DNA of 64,000 nucleotides from Cellulomonas composti (GTDB taxonomy: Bacteria; Actinomycetota; Actinomycetes; Actinomycetales; Cellulomonadaceae), in NCBI RefSeq assembly GCF_007990245.1, contig NZ_BJWG01000013.1, positions 1 to 64,000 of the forward strand. Reading direction: 5' to 3'. Below are positions 34,970 through 42,586 of the stretch, piece by piece. Each line of letters opens with the position of its first letter. The first letter of the stretch is position 1. Made by a program: the position numbers and the translations under genes. The notes under the pieces were generated by a model. That model worked only from the letters and a program-made list of their open reading frames with translations. It was not told where the DNA came from and did not search any database.

Positions 34970-36100
34970 ATGTCGGACGACCTCAACCCGCCGGACCTCG
35001 CGCCGGCGGCTGCCTCCGACACGTCGTGGGGCGCTCCGCCTGCAGCACCCGAGGCGACCGTGCTGCAGGGCCGGTGCTCCGTCTGCGGGGCGCAGCTCGC
35101 CTACGCCCCCGGGACCCGATTGCTCGAGTGCGGGTCGTGCGGCAACCGGGTGGAGATCGCCCGCCCGCAGGACCACGTGGTCGAGGAGCACTCGTACGCG
35201 CACTGGGTCGCCGACCACGGCCGGTACGAGGTCGCGTCGATCGGTGGGCAGGTGCTGCGCTGCCAGGGCTGCGGCGCGAGCACTGAGACCAAGGACGTCG
35301 CGGGGAGCTGCCAGTTCTGCGGTGGAGCGCTCGTCTCGGTCACCAACCCCGCGGGCGTGATCGTGCCGGAGGGTGTGCTGCCGTTCCAGGTCGACGGACC
35401 CGCGGCGCGCGACCAGTTCCGCTCCTGGGTGCGGTCGCGGTGGTTCGCGCCGGGCGCGCTCAAGAAGGTCGGCGACACGGAGTCGTTGCAGGGCACCTAC
35501 CTGCCGCACTGGACCTTCGACGCGGAGACGACGTCGGACTACACGGGCCAGCGCGGCGAGCACTACTGGGTGAAGGAGGGCGACCAGCAGGTCCGCAAGA
35601 CCCGGTGGTACGGCGCGCGCGGGACCGTCGAGCTGTCCTTCGACGACGTCCTCGTGCCGGGGTCGACGACGCTGCCGACCGATCGAGTCGAGAAGCTCGG
35701 TCCCTGGTCGCTCGACGCCGTCGAGCCCTACCAGCCCGAGTACCTGCTCGGCCACTCTGCGGTGCGTTACGACGTCGACCCGCAGGCAGCACTGCCGCAG
35801 GCGCAGGCGCAGATGGACGGGGAGATCCGGGACGAGGTCAAGCGGGACATCGGCGGCGACGAGCAGCAGGTGCACCACGTGAACACCCGGTACGACCAGC
35901 TGATGTTCAAGCTGATCCTGCTGCCCATCTGGATCGCGACGTTCATGTACGCCGGCCGGCAGTGGCAGGTGACGATCAACGCCAACACGGGCGAGGTCGT
36001 CGGTCAGCGCCCGTACAGCGTGCCCAAGATCATGGCCGCGACGATCGTCGCGCTGATCGTCGTCTCGTTGCTCATCTGGTACGGGACGAGCCGCGCCTGA
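34970..36100 (+). CDS. Zinc-ribbon membrane protein partner of SPFH protein, 376 aa
   Basis: Four CxxC pairs near the N-terminus (CSVC, CGSC, CQGC, CQFC; residues 35-120) make two zinc ribbons. A soluble mixed region of about 190 residues follows (LPHWTFDAETTSDYTGQRGEHYW). Two hydrophobic segments lie near the C-terminus (about 317-330 and 350-370). This organisation is known in actinobacterial and cyanobacterial proteins annotated as TFIIB-type zinc-ribbon or primosomal-like, without known function. It directly follows the SPFH/GYF gene, so a membrane-associated SPFH complex is likely. A hairpin overlaps its stop codon. Confidence 0.82.
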   Translation: MSDDLNPPDLAPAAASDTSWGAPPAAPEATVLQGRCSVCGAQLAYAPGTRLLECGSCGNRVEIARPQDHVVEEHSYAHWVADHGRYEVASIGGQVLRCQGCGASTETKDVAGSCQFCGGALVSVTNPAGVIVPEGVLPFQVDGPAARDQFRSWVRSRWFAPGALKKVGDTESLQGTYLPHWTFDAETTSDYTGQRGEHYWVKEGDQQVRKTRWYGARGTVELSFDDVLVPGSTTLPTDRVEKLGPWSLDAVEPYQPEYLLGHSAVRYDVDPQAALPQAQAQMDGEIRDEVKRDIGGDEQQVHHVNTRYDQLMFKLILLPIWIATFMYAGRQWQVTINANTGEVVGQRPYSVPKIMAATIVALIVVSLLIWYGTSRA

Positions 36101-36122
36101 TCTCCCAGCGACCAGGCGCGGC
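36090..36122. terminator. Hairpin between convergent genes
   Basis: GCCGCGCCTG (36090-36099) pairs perfectly with CAGGCGCGGC (36113-36122) over a 13-base loop. It includes the stop codon of the zinc-ribbon gene and lies 19 bases from the end of the convergent lipoprotein gene, so it could serve both. Confidence 0.6.
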
Positions 36123-36140
36123 CCGTACCGGGACTGCGGC

Positions 36141-37325
36141 TCAGGCCGTCGCGGTGGGCTCCGGGGTCTCCGGTGCCTCGGTGGGCTCGGGGTCCTCGGT
36201 CGGCTCCGGCTCCTCGGTCGGCTCGACGGGGTCGACGAGCCCGGCGAGCGCCTCGTCGAACGCGGCGACGGTCGCGGCGTCGACCACGCCCGTCGGCTCG
36301 ACGCCGAGGTCGGTCTGCAGCTGCATGACCGCCTCGGTCAGCTCGGGCGTCCACTGGCCGTCGATCGGGCCGTCCCAGTAGCCGGCGAGGTGCAGGGTCT
36401 GCTGCAGTGCGCTCGTGGCGATCAGCTCGGACTGCGCCGCGGCGCCGCCCTTGGCGAGCAGTGCGGACTGCAGCGCGGCGTTGGTCGCCTTGTCGACGGA
36501 GCCGGTGACCGGCAGGCCGTTCGCCTGCTGGAGCGCCTCGACGGCGGTGACGGTCTGCGGGCCGTAGATGCCGTCGACCTCACCCTCGTAGAAGCCCGCG
36601 TCCTTGAGCGACTGCTGCAGCGCGGCCGTGTACTGCGAGGCCGCCGCCTGCGCGCTCGCGAGCTGGTCGTCCGAGAGGCAGCCGGCGTCCGCGACCAGGC
36701 GGAGCCACGACATCTCGAGCGCGACGGCAGCAGCGTTGAACTGCTGCGACGCCTGCGCGAGCGGCGTGTCCTCGCCAATGCCCTCCTGGACGGCGGTGAA
36801 CTCCTCGTCGGCCTGCTGCACGCGCGCGACCGAGTCGGCGGGAGCGATCGGCACGGCCGACGCCTCCGTCACCTCGGGCACCGGCGCCGGCGTGCCGGAC
36901 GTGCCGGCCTGGATCGCCGCGAGCTCGGCGTTCGCCTGGTCGAGCTCGGTCTGTGCCGCCGCGACGGCCTGGCTCGCCTCGGTCGCGGACCTTCCGTCGG
37001 CGACGACCTCGGCGCGCGGCGCCTGCAGGTCGGCACCGGCGGTCGCGACGTCGCCCACCGTGACCGCGTCCTGGGTGAGGACGTCCCCGTACCGGTCGAG
37101 CGCCTCGATGTAGTCCGTGGCGGACGTGCAGAACGCGTCACCCGTCGACTCGGCACTCGCCTGCGCGTCCGAGAGCGCCTTCTCCTTGGAGCTGACCTGG
37201 GCCTGAGCCTTCTCCAGGTCGCTCGCACCGTCTCCGGAGCATCCTGCGGTCAGCAGCAGCGACCCGACGAGCGAGCCGATCATGATCGGCTTGATGTAGC
37301 CCCGTCCATCTCGCACCTTGCGCAC
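36141..37325 (-). CDS. Peptidoglycan-binding lipoprotein, 394 aa
   Basis: A lipoprotein signal ends in LTAGC, about residue 29. A helical coiled-coil region (KAQAQVSSKEKALSDAQ; QAVAAAQTELDQANAELAA) follows, then a linker. Two peptidoglycan-binding-1 modules come next (LQQSLKDAGFYEGEVDGIYGPQT; LQQTLHLAGYWDGPIDGQWTPE), and a PE/T-rich low-complexity tail (PTEEPEPTEDPEPTEAPE) ends the protein. It should be tethered to the membrane and bind the wall. GTG at 37325 is selected for the GGAGGT seven bases upstream, which adds a basic n-region to the signal peptide. Confidence 0.85.
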   Translation of the reverse strand: MRKVRDGRGYIKPIMIGSLVGSLLLTAGCSGDGASDLEKAQAQVSSKEKALSDAQASAESTGDAFCTSATDYIEALDRYGDVLTQDAVTVGDVATAGADLQAPRAEVVADGRSATEASQAVAAAQTELDQANAELAAIQAGTSGTPAPVPEVTEASAVPIAPADSVARVQQADEEFTAVQEGIGEDTPLAQASQQFNAAAVALEMSWLRLVADAGCLSDDQLASAQAAASQYTAALQQSLKDAGFYEGEVDGIYGPQTVTAVEALQQANGLPVTGSVDKATNAALQSALLAKGGAAAQSELIATSALQQTLHLAGYWDGPIDGQWTPELTEAVMQLQTDLGVEPTGVVDAATVAAFDEALAGLVDPVEPTEEPEPTEDPEPTEAPETPEPTATA

Positions 37326-37384
37326 GAATGACCTCCAAACACGTCGGCGAGGGCCGGGTGTCGCGGTCGAGAGCCGCGAGCGAC

Positions 37385-37452
37385 CTACCCGGACCGCTCC
37401 GTGTCCAGGGTGCACGTGGCCGTGCAGGACCGCCCCCACCCGTTCCGGGTAG
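37385..37452. promoter_or_regulatory. Widely spaced inverted repeat upstream of the lipoprotein gene
   Basis: CTACCCGGA (37385-37393) and TCCGGGTAG (37444-37452) are exact inverted copies 50 bases apart. They lie between the ogt stop and the lipoprotein start. They could be the base of a terminator-like structure or paired operators. Confidence 0.3.
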
Positions 37453-37476
37453 TCGCCCCGTCCGGATCGGGTTCCC

Positions 37477-38100
37477 TCACGCCACCCGCTCGAGCTCGAG
37501 CAGCGCCGTCTTGGCGTCCAGGCCGCCGACGTACCCGCCGAGAGTGCCGTCGGAGCGCAGCACGCGATGGCACGGCACGACGACCGGCAGCGGGTTGGTC
37601 GCGCACGCCGTGCCGACCGCCCGCACCGCCCGTGGCCGGCCGACCCGGTCCGCGACCTCGCCGTAGCTCAGCGTGTGGCCGTAGGTGATCAGCGGCAGGT
37701 ACTGCTGGACGATCTGCCGGAAGCCGCTCGAGAGTCGGTCGTCGAGCGGCAGGTCGAACGCGCGCCGCGCGCCGGCAAAGTACTCGTCGAGTTCCAGCGC
37801 GGCCTGCTCGAGCCGTGCGGGCGCCTCGAGCACGCGCGGGCTCAGACGTGCCGCGAGCGTGGACAGCACGTCGTCGAACCCCTCGCGCTCGAAAGCGACG
37901 CGCACCAGGCCTCGCTCCGTCGCCGCCAGCAGGAGCGTCCCGACGGGGGAGTCCAGTGTCCGGTAGGCGATCTCGAGCACACCGTCACGTTCCGCGCGCG
38001 CGCTCAGGTCGCCGTGCAGCCGCGCGAGGTCGTCCATCTCGACGGCGAACTGCGCGCCCCAGCTGATGTCCGCGCCGGTCTGGTCAGTCATGTCGGTCAT
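37477..38100 (-). CDS. ogt: Methylated-DNA-protein cysteine methyltransferase, 207 aa
   Basis: The C-terminal domain has the suicide-acceptor motif VVPCHRVL (C177), the DNA-binding arginine-containing stretch PRAVRAVGTACATNP, and GTLGGYVGGLDAK. The N-terminal 110 residues are the usual RNase-H-like domain. It removes O6-alkylguanine lesions by irreversible transfer of the alkyl group to C177. It overlaps the upstream sigma factor gene by ATGA, with GGGAGG about ten bases before the ATG. Confidence 0.94.
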   Translation of the reverse strand: MTDMTDQTGADISWGAQFAVEMDDLARLHGDLSARAERDGVLEIAYRTLDSPVGTLLLAATERGLVRVAFEREGFDDVLSTLAARLSPRVLEAPARLEQAALELDEYFAGARRAFDLPLDDRLSSGFRQIVQQYLPLITYGHTLSYGEVADRVGRPRAVRAVGTACATNPLPVVVPCHRVLRSDGTLGGYVGGLDAKTALLELERVA

Positions 38101-38594
38101 CTCGTCGGTCCTCCCGGTTCGCCCGTCATTCGTCGTCGGAGTGCTGTCAGGCCGTCGGACGCCGCGCGCCGGACGGCCTCCGGCGTACCCCCGACGAGCT
38201 CCGCGGTCTCGGTGTGGGGGAGCCCGCCGAGGTAGTGGTAGGCGATCGCGAGCCGCTGCCGTTCGGGCAGCGTGGCGACCTCCCGCCAGATGTCGTGGTC
38301 GTGCTCGCCCGGATCCCCGCGGGACGCGGTCGAGTCGGGCACCTCGCTCGTCGGGACCGGGTGCCGTGCCCGGGAACGCAGCACGTCGATCGTCCGACGC
38401 TGCGCGACGCGCACGAGCCACGCCTCGACGTTCACGCCGTCGTCGAGGTCCGGCCAGGCCCGCAGCGCCGCGAGGAAGGTCTCGGACCAGGCGTCGTCGG
38501 CGTCCGCTCCCGGTCCCAGGGCGGCGCGGCAGACCCGCAGCACGGTCGCTCCGTGCTGCTGGACAGCATGCTCGAACGGACTCTTCATCTTCAT
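38097..38594 (-). CDS. ECF-type sigma-70 family factor, 165 aa
   Basis: Region 2 is recognisable (HGATVLRVCRAALGPGADADDAWSETF, WLVRVAQRRTIDVLR). Region 4 follows (LPERQRLAIAYHYLGGLPHTETAELVGGTPEAVRRAASDGL), separated by a short linker. It is therefore a two-domain ECF-like sigma factor. No anti-sigma gene is adjacent. Instead it is coupled by ATGA overlap to the DNA-alkyl repair gene ogt. Regulation of, or by, alkylation damage is a reasonable inference. The start at 38594 is less certain: ATG at 38588 and GTG at 38597 are close. Confidence 0.87.
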   Translation of the reverse strand: MKMKSPFEHAVQQHGATVLRVCRAALGPGADADDAWSETFLAALRAWPDLDDGVNVEAWLVRVAQRRTIDVLRSRARHPVPTSEVPDSTASRGDPGEHDHDIWREVATLPERQRLAIAYHYLGGLPHTETAELVGGTPEAVRRAASDGLTALRRRMTGEPGGPTR

Positions 38595-38689
38595 CACCCG
38601 GTAGTCGTCCCACCCGACCGAAACGTGAGCCGCCGCGCGAGGACCGGAACCGCGTCGGACCACGGCGACCGGCCGACGGACCCGACAGC

Positions 38690-38695
38690 TAGTTT
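38690..38695 (+). promoter_or_regulatory. -10 box of leaderless gltS-like gene
   Basis: TAGTTT ends seven bases before the ATG at 38702, with no ribosome-binding sequence between them. Confidence 0.5.
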
Positions 38696-38701
38696 GCCGT
38701 C

Positions 38702-40087
38702 ATGCTGGAGCGACTGAGTGACGCGCAGGCCGTCGGGTTCGCGATCGTGCTGCTCGGGCTCATGTTCTGGGTCGGCTGGTTGGTCCGCCGGTACGTGCCG
38801 TTCCTGCGGGCGCTCTTCATCCCCGCGAGCGTCGTCGCGGGTTTCGTCGTGCTCCTGCTCGGTCCGCAGGTGCTCGGTGAGCTCACGGACACCCAGGGCG
38901 TCTTCCCGCAGTCCGTGATCGACGTCTGGCGCGTGCTTCCGGGTCTGATGATCAACGTCGTGTTCGGCGCGATCATGATCGGCAAGACCCTGCCCGGCGC
39001 GCGCAAGCTGTGGACCGCGGCCGCGCCGCACGCGATCTTCGGCTCGTTCCTGTCGTTCGGCCAGTTCGCGCTCGGCGGGCTCGCGGTGCTCCTGCTGCTC
39101 GGACCCGTGTTCGGCCTCGCGCCCGAGGCGGGCTCGCTGCTCGAGATGTCCTTCGCGGGCGGCCACGGCACGATCGCCGGGATGGGCCAGCTGCTCGCCG
39201 ACGCGGGCGCCCCCGAGGTCGTGGACATCGGCCTGGGCCTGGCGACGATCAGCATGATCTCGGGGGTGGTCGTCGGCTCCGCGCTGGTGCGGTGGGCGGT
39301 GCGCAGTCCCGCGGTCACGGTCGCGCGCGACACGCCACCGTCCCCGGCCTCCGACGACCTCGACGTCGACCGCGTGCGGATCGCCCCGGCCGACGAGCAC
39401 GAGACCGAGGACGGCGGCATGCACGCCATGCCCCTCGCGTTCGCGTTGATCTCGATCGCGATCCTCATCGCGATCGCCCTGCTGTGGACGCTGCGGTGGG
39501 TGGCCGGCGCACTGGGCACGGACGTCTTCGACTCGTTCCCGCTGTTCCCGCTCACGGTCATCGGCGGGCTCGTCGTGCAGGGTGTCGCGACCCGTACGGG
39601 GCAGGCGGCCAAGATCGACAAGCGTGCGGTGTCCGGCATCTCCGCGATCGCGCTCGACACCCTCGTCGTGTGCGCGATCGGCACGATGTCGCTCGCGACG
39701 ATCGGCTCGAACGTCCCCGCGGTCGTCGTGTTCACGGTGATCGGCGTGCTCTGGAGCACCGTCACGCTGCTGTGGTGGGGCAAGGCGTTCCACCGGCGCA
39801 ACTGGTTCGAGCACGCGATCGCGGACTTCGGTCAGTCGCAGGGCAACGTCGCGACCGGCTTCGTCCTGGCCGACATGGTGGACCCGCGGCGCGCCACGAG
39901 CACGGCCGACGACTACGGCTACAAGCAGCTCCCGTACGAGCCGTTCCTCGGCGGCGGCCTGCTCACCGCGCTGTCGGTCCCGTTCATCACCGCGGCTGGG
40001 CTGCCGGTGTTCACCGCGATCAGCGTGGTCGGGACGATCGTGCTCGCCGTCTGGGGGATACGCCGCAAGCCCACACCGGCGCTCTGA
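38702..40087 (+). CDS. gltS: Sodium/glutamate symporter, GltS family, 461 aa
   Basis: About twelve membrane helices in two inverted halves. The first half has the family re-entrant motif around FAGGHGTIAGMG and the second half the equivalent QSQGNVATGF, as in GltS. The VPFLRALFIPASVVAGF start is typical. It takes up glutamate with Na+. The gene is divergent from the sigma factor/ogt operon and its transcript appears leaderless. Confidence 0.9.
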   Translation: MLERLSDAQAVGFAIVLLGLMFWVGWLVRRYVPFLRALFIPASVVAGFVVLLLGPQVLGELTDTQGVFPQSVIDVWRVLPGLMINVVFGAIMIGKTLPGARKLWTAAAPHAIFGSFLSFGQFALGGLAVLLLLGPVFGLAPEAGSLLEMSFAGGHGTIAGMGQLLADAGAPEVVDIGLGLATISMISGVVVGSALVRWAVRSPAVTVARDTPPSPASDDLDVDRVRIAPADEHETEDGGMHAMPLAFALISIAILIAIALLWTLRWVAGALGTDVFDSFPLFPLTVIGGLVVQGVATRTGQAAKIDKRAVSGISAIALDTLVVCAIGTMSLATIGSNVPAVVVFTVIGVLWSTVTLLWWGKAFHRRNWFEHAIADFGQSQGNVATGFVLADMVDPRRATSTADDYGYKQLPYEPFLGGGLLTALSVPFITAAGLPVFTAISVVGTIVLAVWGIRRKPTPAL

Positions 40088-40109
40088 CGGGTGCGGGTGG
40101 ATCGTCGTG

Positions 40110-40148
40110 CCGCCCGACGAACGACCCGCCCGACGAACGACCCGCCCG
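40110..40148. repeat. 16-bp tandem repeat built on CCCGACGA
   Basis: CCGCCCGACGAACGAC occurs twice in perfect tandem (40110-40125, 40126-40141), followed by a partial third unit. It lies between the convergent gltS and AhpD-like genes. Related CCGACGA-based arrays occur at 41367-41404 and 51668-51718. Confidence 0.75.
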
Positions 40149-40154
40149 GAGCCG

Positions 40155-40517
40155 CTACGCGCTGCGCCGCGCCAGACGCGCGAGCGCCTCCAGCGCCTCG
40201 ACGCCGCAGACCACGGCGGACCCGTCCCCGAGCCGGATCGCGACGTCGACCGTCTCGGCGATCTCCGCCGGCGTCGCGCCCGCGTCGAGCGCGGCCTGCA
40301 CGTGGCAGTCCACGCACCCGTCACACCGCACGGCGATCGCGACGCCGAGCACGATCAGCTCGCGCACCCCCGCGGACGGCGGGGACGACGACGCCGGGGA
40401 CGAGCGCTGCGGGCGCCGACGCCCGACGATCTCCCGCAGCACGGCGGGGTGACGACCGGTCAGCTCGCCCATCCCGGTGAGCACCTCGTCGCGGAGGGTC
40501 GCGTAGGTCCTGCTCAT
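40155..40517 (-). CDS. Carboxymuconolactone decarboxylase/AhpD-like protein, 120 aa
   Basis: Contains CDGCVDCHVQAAL, with C68, C71 and H72 as the peroxidatic CxxCH of AhpD-like proteins, and E53 in the preceding helix. A 20-residue low-complexity insert (around residues 32-50) precedes it. Members reduce peroxides with lipoamide-type partners, or are structural homologues with decarboxylase activity. Intact cysteines favour a thiol-redox role. No ahpC is in the window. Confidence 0.85.
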   Translation of the reverse strand: MSRTYATLRDEVLTGMGELTGRHPAVLREIVGRRRPQRSSPASSSPPSAGVRELIVLGVAIAVRCDGCVDCHVQAALDAGATPAEIAETVDVAIRLGDGSAVVCGVEALEALARLARRSA

Positions 40518-40624
40518 CGCGCACCGTCCGTACCGACAGCCATTGTCCGCACGGGTTCACACTGCGCCTCGAGGCACTGCGGCCCTACGGACGTTGGTCC
40601 CGGACACCCGTTCAGGTGACGCTC

Positions 40625-41353
40625 TCAGAGGAGCGACAGCCCGACGAGCCACGCGGCGCCCAGCGCGAGCGCGCCGACGGTCACCAGGCCCAGGATCGCG
40701 ACCCACAACCCGCCGGGGGTGTGCGTGAGCCCGCCCAGGAGGTCCGCGTCCGACGTGCTGCGACGCCCGGCACGTCGCGCGTCGCGTCGCTGCGCCTGCA
40801 TCTCCACCACGGCCCGCGGGGCGCCGAACAGGAAGAACCACGTGACGACGCACGCGAACGCGGTCTGCCACACCGGCGGCGCCCACAGCGTCACGGCGAC
40901 CAGCACCGCGAGCGCCACCAGCACGGCCCACAGCCCGTACCAGTTGCGGATCGCGGCGAGCACCAGCACGACGAGCACGAGCAGCGACCACAGCAGCGCG
41001 ACGTCGTACCCGCGCGCGAGCAGCCACGCCGCGCCGACGCCGACGACCGCGGGCGCCGGGTAACCCGCGAACGCGGTCGCGACCATGCCGGGGCCGCGCG
41101 GACGCCCGCGCGAGAGAGTGAGCCCCGACGTGTCGGCGTGCACCCGGATGCCGGCGACCTGCCGGCCGACGAGCAGCGCGACGCCCGCGTGTCCCGCCTC
41201 GTGCACGATCGTCAGCCCGTGCCGCGAGAGGTGCCACAGCCACGGCACGACGAGCAGGACGACGGCGACCCCGGCCGTGAGCAGCATCGCCGGGGTGGTC
41301 GGCACCGGGTTCGGCGTCGTGATCGTCGTCCAGGCGTCGTGCAGCCAGTCCAT
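40625..41353 (-). CDS. M50-type membrane metallopeptidase, 242 aa
   Basis: An intramembrane site-2-protease-like protein. HEAGH at residues 51-55 gives the zinc histidines and catalytic glutamate within a hydrophobic helix, followed by several more membrane segments. It belongs to the peptidase_M50B-like group, which is smaller than RseP and has no PDZ domain. The second-site motif (NxxPxxxxDG) is not evident, so activity is uncertain. The gene follows yqgE on the same strand, separated by a short tandem array. Confidence 0.85.
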   Translation of the reverse strand: MDWLHDAWTTITTPNPVPTTPAMLLTAGVAVVLLVVPWLWHLSRHGLTIVHEAGHAGVALLVGRQVAGIRVHADTSGLTLSRGRPRGPGMVATAFAGYPAPAVVGVGAAWLLARGYDVALLWSLLVLVVLVLAAIRNWYGLWAVLVALAVLVAVTLWAPPVWQTAFACVVTWFFLFGAPRAVVEMQAQRRDARRAGRRSTSDADLLGGLTHTPGGLWVAILGLVTVGALALGAAWLVGLSLL

Positions 41354-41366
41354 GGGCTCCTGCCGG

Positions 41367-41404
41367 GTCGTCGGGCACGTTCGTCGGGCGCGTTCGTCGG
41401 ACGT
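41367..41404. repeat. 13-bp tandem repeat built on TCGTCGG
   Basis: Three units of about 13 bases (consensus GTTCGTCGGGCGC) fill the space between the yqgE stop and the M50 gene start. Read on the minus strand they are CCGACGAACG-like, related to the arrays at 40.1 and 51.7 kb. Confidence 0.7.
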
Positions 41405-41405
41405 G

Positions 41406-41963
41406 TCAGTTCATCGAGATGTCGGGCGGGTAGTTCGCGACGATCGCGAGCTCGCCACCCTGCCGACGCAGCACGCGGCGCCAGAGCGTATCCGGCTCGG
41501 GGGTGTACGCGTCGGCCGGCTCGGCGTCCACGACGAACCACGCGCGCTCGTCGAGCTCCTCCTCGAGCTGCCCGCCCGACCAGCCGGCGTGCCCCGCGAA
41601 GATCCGCAGCCCGTCGACCTTCCCGACGAGCTCGTCGGGGTCGGAGTCCAGGTCGACGAGACCGAACGGCCCGGCCATCGGATCCACCGTCGTGAGCCCG
41701 CCGCCGACCGCGACCCCGACCGCGACCCCGATCGCTCCGTCGAGCCCGACGGGTCCGCCCTGGAACAGCCCGCCGGGGGAGCTCGTGACCTCCTGCCAGC
41801 CGGGGAGCACCGAGTCCACCGCCACGGGCAGTATCCGGTTGAGCACCACACCGAGCGCGCCGTCGGGCCCGTGGTCGAGAAGGAGCACGACGGTGCGATG
41901 GAAGTGGGGGTCGACGAGGCGTGGCGTCGCCACCAGCAGCCGACCGCTCATCCCCCTCGTCAT
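41406..41963 (-). CDS. YqgE/AlgH family protein, 185 aa
   Basis: Full-length UPF0301 protein with the family stretches GRLLVATPRLVDPHFHRTVVLLL, GALGVVLNR, LFQGGPVG and FAGHAGWSGGQLEEEL. The fold is known but the function is not. It is cytosolic. ATG at 41963 is used; ATG at 41951 is a possible shorter start. It is divergent from the DUF1905 gene across a promoter region with three direct repeats. Confidence 0.92.
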   Translation of the reverse strand: MTRGMSGRLLVATPRLVDPHFHRTVVLLLDHGPDGALGVVLNRILPVAVDSVLPGWQEVTSSPGGLFQGGPVGLDGAIGVAVGVAVGGGLTTVDPMAGPFGLVDLDSDPDELVGKVDGLRIFAGHAGWSGGQLEEELDERAWFVVDAEPADAYTPEPDTLWRRVLRRQGGELAIVANYPPDISMN

Positions 41964-41993
41964 GACTCCATCATCGCGGCCGGGCGTCACCGA

Positions 41994-42051
41994 TGCGCAT
42001 CGAACGGCGGTGCGCATCGAACGGCTGCGCTTCGAACGGCGGTGCGCGATC
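41994..42051. promoter_or_regulatory. Three direct repeats in divergent promoter
   Basis: TGCGCATCGAACGGC at 41994-42008 and 42011-42025, TGCGCTTCGAACGGC at 42026-42040, and a truncated fourth (TGCGCGATC) at 42043. They sit between yqgE and the DUF1905 gene and run into the presumed -10 of the latter, so they are candidate regulator sites. Confidence 0.55.
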
Positions 42052-42059
42052 ATCGCCCG

Positions 42060-42371
42060 ATGGAGCTCGAGATCACCGGCGAGGTCTGGTACTGGCGCGG
42101 TCCGGCGCCGCACCACTTCGTCACGGTGCCGCCGACGCAGGCCGACGAGATCCACGACGTGGCCTCGATGGTCACCTACGGCTGGGGCATGATCCCGGTC
42201 CGGCTGCGCATGGGGGCGACGGTCTGGGAGACGTCGCTGTGGCCCAAGGACGGCGGGTACCTGGTGCCGCTCAAGCTTGCCGCGCGCCGCGCGGAGGACG
42301 TGGAGGTCGGCGACGTCGTGACGCTCCGGCTCGAGCTGCAGCCGGAACGCGGCCGCCGCACGGGCCGTTGA
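42060..42371 (+). CDS. DUF1905 family protein, 103 aa
   Basis: A small beta-barrel-like protein: ITGEVWYWRGPAPHHFVTVP, then YGWGMIPVRLRMGATVWETSLWPKDGGYLVPLK, then VEVGDVVTLRLEL. These are the hallmarks of DUF1905. Function is unknown; related proteins are sometimes fused to bacteriocin-protection (YdeI) domains. It probably has a leaderless start at 42060. The -35 box of the downstream glucanase promoter overlaps its stop codon. Confidence 0.85.
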   Translation: MELEITGEVWYWRGPAPHHFVTVPPTQADEIHDVASMVTYGWGMIPVRLRMGATVWETSLWPKDGGYLVPLKLAARRAEDVEVGDVVTLRLELQPERGRRTGR

Positions 42372-42396
42372 CCGCCGGCCGATCAGTCCGTATCGT
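42368..42396 (+). promoter_or_regulatory. Promoter of the GH87 glucanase gene
   Basis: TTGACC (42368-42373) and TATCGT (42391-42396) are separated by 17 bases, the best match to a housekeeping promoter in the window. Transcription near 42403 would give a leader of about 184 bases. The leader contains the small inverted repeat CGCAC-AAAGTA-GTGCG near 42430 and ends in GAGGAAG before the ATG. Confidence 0.65.
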
Positions 42397-42586
42397 CCTG
42401 CTCACGTTCGCAAGTATCCGACGAGCAGTCCGCACAAAGTAGTGCGCAGGTCGCAAGTCCAAGACCGCGAACACCGCACCACACCACGTCGCACTCGGGT
42501 CCCGGTCCGCGCCAGCCGGCGCGCAGCGGGACAACCGCACCACGGGTGCTCCCCCATCCCCGCCCGGCGGGAGAACGAGGAAGCAC

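Noticed and set aside
41994..42051. LexA/SOS box reading of the TTCGAACG sequences
   Set aside because: Actinobacterial SOS boxes are palindromic (TCGAAC-N4-GTTCGA). These are direct repeats without the second half-site.
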